Below are positions 6,996 through 11,398 of a stretch of DNA of 11,398 nucleotides, piece after piece. How positions within the stretch are numbered: the first letter of the stretch is position 1; every line of letters starts with the position of its first letter. The translations under genes and the position numbers were made by a program. Below the pieces are notes generated by a model. It searched no databases and was not told the origin of the DNA. It worked only from the letters and a program-made list of their open reading frames with translations. Origin of the DNA: Christensenella sp. (GTDB lineage Bacteria; Bacillota; Clostridia; Christensenellales; Maliibacteriaceae); the NCBI GenBank assembly GCA_019420085.1, contig JAHZHV010000230.1, positions 1 to 11,398 on the forward strand. The letters are read 5' to 3'.

Positions 6996-8258
6996 TCAGG
7001 AAAAAATGTTTTTCTGTTTTGCAATCTGTGCGCGATACGCAAGCGGCGTCATGCCGGTAACGCGGCGAAAGACCTTTGTAAAATAACTCTGGTCGTCAAA
7101 GCCGACCGCGTTTGCCACATCAATGACGCGCATGGATTCCTGTGCAAGAAGGCGCCGCGCCCTTGCAATGCGCACGCCGTTTAGATATGTGCGAAGTGTC
7201 GTGCCGGCAGACTGTTTGAACATGCGGCTTAAGTAGGCGGTGGAAAGATGCGTCATCCGGGCAAGCTGTTCCAGCGTGATTTTTTCTTCGCAATGGGATT
7301 CGATATATTGGATACACAGATGTACTGCGTGCGTATGACGCATATCCGCATAGCGGCAGACGTCGTCGCTTATGTGATCCATGGCAGCGTTGACGATGGC
7401 ACAGATTTCTTCGGCGCTGTGCGCCTCTTCCATGCGGCGGCGGGTTTCATGGCAAAATGCCAGTGTTGTTGTTGCGTCGGCGCCGCCATCGATTGCCGCG
7501 CGGCCGGCCAAGGTCATAAGCTCAAGCGCGCGCGACTGAATCCGGATCAGATCTTTCCCATAGGCAAACAGAATATGGCCAAGAAGCTCGTTTAAAAGTT
7601 GTTGCGCCTCGTGTTTTTCGCCACGCTGCAGGCTGCGCAGAAACGCTTTTTCGGTCGAAAAGGGATAGGATACGGGCACATCTTCCTGTTTCAGCTGCCG
7701 GATATAATCGCTGACCTGCCGCTGAACGGCATCGCAGGACTGGGTTTGCAGCAGCCGGTTGGAAACGGAGACTTTGTTCATAAATCCAACGGCCATAAAA
7801 AGAAGCGTTGCCATGCGGTTGACGCGCGGCGCAAGCACGACGGGGATGCGCGCAAGCTCCTGAAGCATGCGCGTGCGCAGCGGCGGTGAAACCGCGTTTA
7901 GCTCGCAGTCGATGTAGTCGTCCCGTTCCACCATCAAAAAAGGACCGGCTGTAATGCGCACCGCGCTTTGCAGATCGTCAAAAATGGGACTTACAAAACA
8001 GGTCAGCCCCATCGGGCAGCAGTAGATGTACTTGCCGCCGAAGCGTTCGGCCTCGTGCGCGCTGTAATTCTGTGCGCGAAGACATTGCGATTTCGGGACG
8101 CCTGCGATGGCGCAGAGCCCGCAGCAGGCGCAGCTGTAGCCTGCCTGGGCAAATACCTTGCCACGCCCATTGCTGACCATGCAGCCAAGACCGGTCGCTT
8201 CACAAAAGGCGGCGGCACATTCTGTGGCGAGCGTCAGGTCAAAGGCATCGTGTTCCAT
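6996..8258 (-). CDS. AraC-family regulator with PocR-like sensory domain
   Basis: DNA-binding regulator of 420 residues. The N-terminal part (about 10-165) resembles the PocR sensory domain, proposed to bind small hydrocarbon derivatives such as propanediol. It has the characteristic late motif YCCPMGLTCFVSPI (79-92), with a Cys-rich stretch before it (Cys 43, 45, 46, 49, 59). A helical linker follows. The C-terminal hundred residues form two AraC helix-turn-helix units: ITLEQLARMTHLSTAYLSRMF and VIDVANAVGFDDQSYFTKVF, ending with the family signature FRRVTGMTPLAYR. The start is supported by AGGAG nine bases upstream. It is divergent from the corrinoid operon and is its likely regulator. PocR-type regulators are known near corrinoid and diol-use genes. 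The actual ligand cannot be told. Confidence 0.9.
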   Translation of the reverse strand: MEHDAFDLTLATECAAAFCEATGLGCMVSNGRGKVFAQAGYSCACCGLCAIAGVPKSQCLRAQNYSAHEAERFGGKYIYCCPMGLTCFVSPIFDDLQSAVRITAGPFLMVERDDYIDCELNAVSPPLRTRMLQELARIPVVLAPRVNRMATLLFMAVGFMNKVSVSNRLLQTQSCDAVQRQVSDYIRQLKQEDVPVSYPFSTEKAFLRSLQRGEKHEAQQLLNELLGHILFAYGKDLIRIQSRALELMTLAGRAAIDGGADATTTLAFCHETRRRMEEAHSAEEICAIVNAAMDHISDDVCRYADMRHTHAVHLCIQYIESHCEEKITLEQLARMTHLSTAYLSRMFKQSAGTTLRTYLNGVRIARARRLLAQESMRVIDVANAVGFDDQSYFTKVFRRVTGMTPLAYRAQIAKQKNIFS

Positions 8259-8307
8259 GCCGTTTTTCTCCTATCCTTGCATTTGGAAATGTTTTGATTT
8301 GAACAAA

Positions 8308-8336
8308 ATAATACCAAAATGCGCAAACGAATACAA
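8308..8336 (-). promoter_or_regulatory. Promoter of the PocR-AraC regulator gene
   Basis: On the minus strand, TTGTAT (8336-8331) is followed after exactly 17 bases by TATTAT (8313-8308). These are four-of-six and five-of-six matches to the sigma-A consensus. The start of transcription would be near 8301, about 43 bases before the ATG at 8258. Confidence 0.6.
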
Positions 8337-8446
8337 GCTTTTCGGGATATTGTGTGATACGCTTGCATCATCGATATGTGTTGCGTGGACAGCGATCGGT
8401 GGCGATGCGGACACAAAAAACAATGGAATATGGGAGTGGAGTCAAT
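8337..8446 (+). promoter_or_regulatory. Leader/control region of the corrinoid operon
   Basis: This is the upstream part of the divergent spacer for the plus-strand operon. I see no consensus promoter, which would fit an activator-dependent one. Possible regulator half-sites are TGAT and ATCA around an eight-base spacer (8356-8371) and a GCGAT direct repeat (8392 and 8402). The 16-base sequence shared with 878-893 lies at 8413-8428. I see no cobalamin riboswitch-like structure. Confidence 0.35.
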
Positions 8447-9085
8447 ATGTGTATTTTGAACCAGATCAGCGAGAACCTTCAGCGGGGCAAAGCCAAGATC
8501 GTCAAGACGCTTGTACAGCAGGCTATTGACGAGAAGATTCCCGTGGAACAGATTTTGAATGAAGGTCTGCTCAGCGGTATGAATGTAATCGGTGAGAAAT
8601 TTAAAAACAACGAGGTTTTTGTGCCGGAAGTGCTGGTTGCGGCGCGTGCGATGAACATGGGCGTGGCGCTTTTAAAGCCGCTGTTGGTTGCCGAAGGCGT
8701 CAAGGCTGCGGGAAAGGTCTGCATCGGTACGGTACAGGGCGATCTGCACGATATCGGTAAAAATCTTGTCAAAATGATGATGGAAGGCAAAGGACTTGAG
8801 GTCATTGACCTTGGTACGGACGTTGCACCGGAGACGTATGTACACACGGCGATTGAACAGAATTGTTCCATTATCTGCTGCTCGGCGCTTTTGACTACGA
8901 CGATGGGCGTAATGCAGGACGTTGTGAAAAAGGCAGAGGAAGCCGGTATTCGCGATAAGGTAAAGATTATGATCGGCGGTGCGCCCATTACCCAGACGTT
9001 CTGCGCGCAGATCGGCGCGGATTGCTACACGCCGGATGCTGCAACGGCGGCCGAGGCGGCGGTACAGATCTGTCAAGGCGCATGA
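8447..9085 (+). CDS. Corrinoid (B12-binding) methyl-carrier protein, MtaC/MttC type
   Basis: Small cobalamin carrier that accepts a methyl group on cobalt from one methyltransferase and passes it to another. The 212 residues form the standard two parts. A helical cap spans about 5-88 with the conserved FVPEVLVAARAMNMG. A B12 domain spans about 89-212, with the cobalt-ligand motif GDLHDIGKN (D99, H101, G104), IDLGTDV, and SALLTTTM. It ends with IGGAPITQTF and the ADCYTPDAA tail. All binding landmarks are intact, so it should bind corrinoid. ATG 8447 follows GGAG by five bases; an in-frame upstream extension to 8354 lacks a ribosome site and is unlike the family. First gene of a three-gene operon. 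MtaC, MttC, MtbC and O-demethylase carriers cannot be told apart from this alone. Confidence 0.93.
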   Translation: MCILNQISENLQRGKAKIVKTLVQQAIDEKIPVEQILNEGLLSGMNVIGEKFKNNEVFVPEVLVAARAMNMGVALLKPLLVAEGVKAAGKVCIGTVQGDLHDIGKNLVKMMMEGKGLEVIDLGTDVAPETYVHTAIEQNCSIICCSALLTTTMGVMQDVVKKAEEAGIRDKVKIMIGGAPITQTFCAQIGADCYTPDAATAAEAAVQICQGA

Positions 9086-9099
9086 AGGAGCGCTGTAAT

Positions 9100-10464
9100 A
9101 TGGATGCTATGACGCCGAAACAATTGCTGTTTGCCGCACTGCGGCATGAAAAAACGCCGCGGGCGCCGTGGATTCCGTTTGCAGGCGTGCATGCCGGCGC
9201 GTTGACGGGGACGGATGCGACGCGCATTTTGCAGGACGAGGACGCGCTTGTGGAATCGCTGATGCAGGTAAACCGCCTGTACAAACCGGATGGACAGCCG
9301 GTTGTGTTTGACCTGCAGCTGGAAGCGGAAATCCTGGGCTGTCAACTTCGCTGGAGCAAAGAAAGCCCGCCGAGTGTGGCATCGCATCCGCTTGCCGATA
9401 CGATGACGGTGCCGTGCCGCTGTACGCTTCCCACTCCACAGCAGGGAAGATTGCCCGTTGTCCTTGGCGCGATGCGGCGCATGAAGGCCGAAGTTGGTGA
9501 AAATACCGCGCTTTTGGGCCTTTTGTGCGGCCCCTTTACGCTTGCTTCGCATCTTCGCGGCAACGACCTTTTCATGGACATGTACGACGATGAGGACTAT
9601 GTCTGTGCGCTTGTGGATTACTGCTGCGACTGTGCAATGCGTATGAGCGAATACTATCTGGATGCGGGAATGGACGTCATTGCCGCGGTTGATCCGCTGG
9701 TGTCGCAGATTTCCGCTGCACATTTTTCACAGTTTCTGGCAAAGCCCTATGAAAAGCTGTTTGCCTTCCTGCGGCAAAAAGGCGCGCTGTCGGCGTTTTT
9801 TGTCTGCGGCGATGCGACGCGCAACATAGAGGTCATGTGCCGCACGGCGCCGGATTGTATCTGCGTGGATGAAAACGTCGACATTTTTGCGGCAAAACAG
9901 GTGACGGATCGTTATAACATTGCCATCGGCGGCAATATTCCGCTGACGTCCGTGATGCTGCATGGTACGCAGCAGGACAATATGAAATATGTCGTGGAGA
10001 TGCTTTCGCACCTGGATGAATATCGCAATTTTATCGTTGCGCCGGGATGCGATATGCCGTATGCGGTGCCGGTTGAAAATGCCATCGGTGCAGCACAGGC
10101 AGTGCTGGAGACGGACAGTGTGCGGGAAATGATTGCCGGCTATGTATCGGATACCTTTGACGAGGACGTGTCGCTGCCCGATTATGACAAGCTGACGAGG
10201 CCGCTTTTAGAGGTTTTTACGCTTGACAGTGATACGTGCGCGGCATGTACCTATATGCTCGGCGCGGCGCAGGCTGCAAAAGCGCGCTTCGGCGATGCGA
10301 TCGACATGGTGGAATATAAATATACGAAACGGGAGAACATCGCGCGCTGCCGCAAGATGGGCGTAAAAGCGTTGCCCAGTATCTACATCAACGGCAAACT
10401 TGCATTTGCGTCGTTGATCCCGGATGCAAAAAGCCTGGATGCGGCAATCCGCGCCGTATTATAA
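9100..10464 (+). CDS. URO-D-family methyltransferase homologue fused to a thioredoxin-like domain
   Basis: Residues 1 to about 350 match the uroporphyrinogen-decarboxylase-fold methyltransferases (MtaA/MtbA and O-demethylase enzymes), which move methyl groups to or from corrinoid proteins using a zinc-bound thiol or similar acceptor. Recognisable parts are TPKQLLFAALRHEKTPR, GPFTLASHLRG, VDPLVSQIS, IGGNIPLTSVMLHGT and APGCDMPYAVPVENA. The zinc motif normally H-x-C reads F234-V-C236; the second zinc Cys is C317. Residues about 368-454 form an added thioredoxin-like domain, with CAAC (C380, C383) after a beta strand and the cis-Pro position P426 in ALPSIYING. Total 454 residues, against about 340 for MtaA. 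ATG 9100 has AAGGAG nine bases upstream; an in-frame extension to 9022 overlaps the preceding gene. Its partner is the corrinoid protein 14 bases upstream. Not a haem-pathway HemE. Confidence 0.87.
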   Translation: MDAMTPKQLLFAALRHEKTPRAPWIPFAGVHAGALTGTDATRILQDEDALVESLMQVNRLYKPDGQPVVFDLQLEAEILGCQLRWSKESPPSVASHPLADTMTVPCRCTLPTPQQGRLPVVLGAMRRMKAEVGENTALLGLLCGPFTLASHLRGNDLFMDMYDDEDYVCALVDYCCDCAMRMSEYYLDAGMDVIAAVDPLVSQISAAHFSQFLAKPYEKLFAFLRQKGALSAFFVCGDATRNIEVMCRTAPDCICVDENVDIFAAKQVTDRYNIAIGGNIPLTSVMLHGTQQDNMKYVVEMLSHLDEYRNFIVAPGCDMPYAVPVENAIGAAQAVLETDSVREMIAGYVSDTFDEDVSLPDYDKLTRPLLEVFTLDSDTCAACTYMLGAAQAAKARFGDAIDMVEYKYTKRENIARCRKMGVKALPSIYINGKLAFASLIPDAKSLDAAIRAVL

Positions 10465-10476
10465 GAAGGTGTGGGG

Positions 10477-11376
10477 ATGGATCTTTACCTGATTACGGGT
10501 TTCCTTGGCGCAGGGAAGACCACGTTCCTGCGTCAATTTGCAGCCTGTTTTGCAAAACAGCGCGTACGGGTGATTGTCAATGAATTCGGCGCAAACGGCG
10601 TCGATGGTACATTGCTGCGCAGCGTGGACCGGCAGTTATTTGAAATCTGCGACGGATCCATTTTCTGTGCCTGCCGATTGGAGGAATTTCGCCGTGCCCT
10701 GCAGCGCTGCGCGCAGGAAAATGCCGAGGTCGTCCTGGTGGAGGCGTCCGGTCTGGCAGAGCCCGGCGGGATTCGTGCGCTGCTGGAAGATCCTGCGCTT
10801 GATGGGATTGCATATGCAGGAAGCGTTTGTATCGTGGATACGCCGCGCATTGCGGCCGTGTTTGAAACGGCTCGTGCATGCCGAAGACAGCTTGCGGTAA
10901 GTTCCCTTGTACTGCTGAATAAAACGGATTGTTCCACCGGTCAACAGCAGGCGCAGGCGCGCCGGCTGGTTCTTTCGCAGAATCCTGCTGCGGCGCTGCG
11001 GCATACGTCGTTCGGTGCGTTTGACGCGGCATGGATGCCGCTGATCTGTCCGATTGAACAGGCGCGGGTGCAGCAAAGTCCGGATCTTTGCCTGCAGAAG
11101 CAGACGCTGTTTGTCAATGACGCGGTCACGCATGCGCAGCTTGTGCACATATTGCGCATGCTTGCCGAGGCGGCCTGGCGCGTCAAGGGCATTGTAAAAA
11201 CCGCGCAGGGATGTTTTTTCGTCGATTGCGTGGCCGATCAGATCGGCCTGCATCCCTTTGAAAACGAGCACGATACACAAAATCGCCTGACGGTGCTTGC
11301 AGGGAAAGGAATGCCGCTGCGGCAGACGCTGCGGGAAGTTGTGCATTGGTATCCTGCGCTGACCGCGTGGGAATGA
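10477..11376 (+). CDS. CobW/COG0523-family GTPase
   Basis: G3E-family GTPases of this group act as metal chaperones or activators that use GTP to load metal or corrinoid cofactors onto client enzymes. The 299-residue protein has Walker A GFLGAGKT (8-15), the NEFG box (35-38), VLVEASGLAEP (87-96) and the guanine-specificity motif NKTD (148-151). The CobW C-terminal domain is present from about residue 215, with WRVKGIVK. The usual metal motif GCICC is replaced by GSIFCAC with Cys 64 and 66, and another Cys at 58. ATG 10477 has AAGG seven bases upstream; the GTG at 10471 sits only one base after it. It lies 12 bases after the URO-D gene, so its client is probably in this methyl-transfer system. 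The exact metal is unknown. Confidence 0.88.
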   Translation: MDLYLITGFLGAGKTTFLRQFAACFAKQRVRVIVNEFGANGVDGTLLRSVDRQLFEICDGSIFCACRLEEFRRALQRCAQENAEVVLVEASGLAEPGGIRALLEDPALDGIAYAGSVCIVDTPRIAAVFETARACRRQLAVSSLVLLNKTDCSTGQQQAQARRLVLSQNPAAALRHTSFGAFDAAWMPLICPIEQARVQQSPDLCLQKQTLFVNDAVTHAQLVHILRMLAEAAWRVKGIVKTAQGCFFVDCVADQIGLHPFENEHDTQNRLTVLAGKGMPLRQTLREVVHWYPALTAWE

Positions 11377-11398
11377 CCGGAAAGGATGGGACGTTGAG
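11377..11398 (+). other. Possible ribosome site of a further operon gene
   Basis: The bases after the GTPase stop contain GGAAAGGATGGG, and no terminator is seen before the edge. The ATG at 11386 reaches a stop after three codons, so a start at TTG 11394 or just beyond the window is more likely. This suggests the operon continues. Confidence 0.35.

Noticed and set aside
8259..8446. A cobalamin riboswitch before the corrinoid operon
   Set aside because: I looked for the B12-box and the multi-hairpin layout but the spacer is short and holds nothing similar; control by the divergent AraC-type protein is more likely.
9022..9099. N-terminal extension of the URO-D-type protein
   Set aside because: The extension overlaps the end of the corrinoid gene and has no ribosome site, whereas ATG 9100 has AAGGAG at good spacing and starts like other family members.
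9100..10464. HemE, the haem-pathway uroporphyrinogen decarboxylase
   Set aside because: The zinc-type Cys motifs, the corrinoid-protein neighbour and the absence of other haem genes fit the methyltransferase branch of the fold instead.
1..11398. tRNA, rRNA, CRISPR arrays, insertion sequences or phage genes
   Set aside because: No conserved RNA gene sequence, regular repeat-spacer pattern, transposase motif or terminal inverted repeats were seen.

Overview
The window looks like an accessory region of a moderately GC-rich Clostridia-type Firmicute, possibly an anaerobe with acetogen-like one-carbon metabolism. The evidence is the strong purine-rich ribosome binding sites, sigma-A-like promoters, a lipoprotein solute-binding protein, a PocR-AraC regulator, and a corrinoid protein next to a URO-D-type methyltransferase homologue. 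No genus can be named from the sequence.

Layout. Positions 1-814 (minus) hold the N-terminal 271 codons of the membrane protease FtsH, cut by the window edge in its Walker B motif. Positions 815-1312 are an intergenic region with several promoter-like elements, including a near-consensus TTGACA-N17-TATACT at 1061-1089 pointing into the next operon. Positions 1313-6945 (plus) form a tight six-gene operon: a PIG-L/LmbE-family protein whose metal-binding residues are substituted, then a family-5 ABC importer (lipoprotein binding protein, two permeases, two short ATPases). Three of its five junctions overlap by 4-8 bases. A perfect 17-bp hairpin at 6954-6990 flanked by A and T runs probably terminates this operon and the convergent regulator gene.

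Positions 6996-8258 (minus) encode an AraC-type regulator with an N-terminal PocR-like sensor domain. It is divergent from a second operon, 8447-11376 (plus), with three genes 12-14 bases apart: a B12-binding corrinoid protein of the MtaC/MttC type, a URO-D-family methyltransferase homologue with a thioredoxin-like domain fused to its C-terminus, and a CobW/COG0523-type GTPase. A further gene probably starts at or just past the window end.

How the genes may work together (inference). The regulator would sense a small molecule and control the corrinoid operon. The corrinoid protein would carry a methyl group that the URO-D enzyme transfers to or from it. The GTPase could serve metal or cofactor loading. 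The neighbouring importer could bring in a methylated substrate, a peptide-like compound or a metal chelate. No MttB- or MtaB-type partner and no corrinoid-reducing activase is encoded here. The most unusual elements are the URO-D/thioredoxin fusion with a Phe in place of a zinc-ligand His, and the apparently metal-free PIG-L protein.
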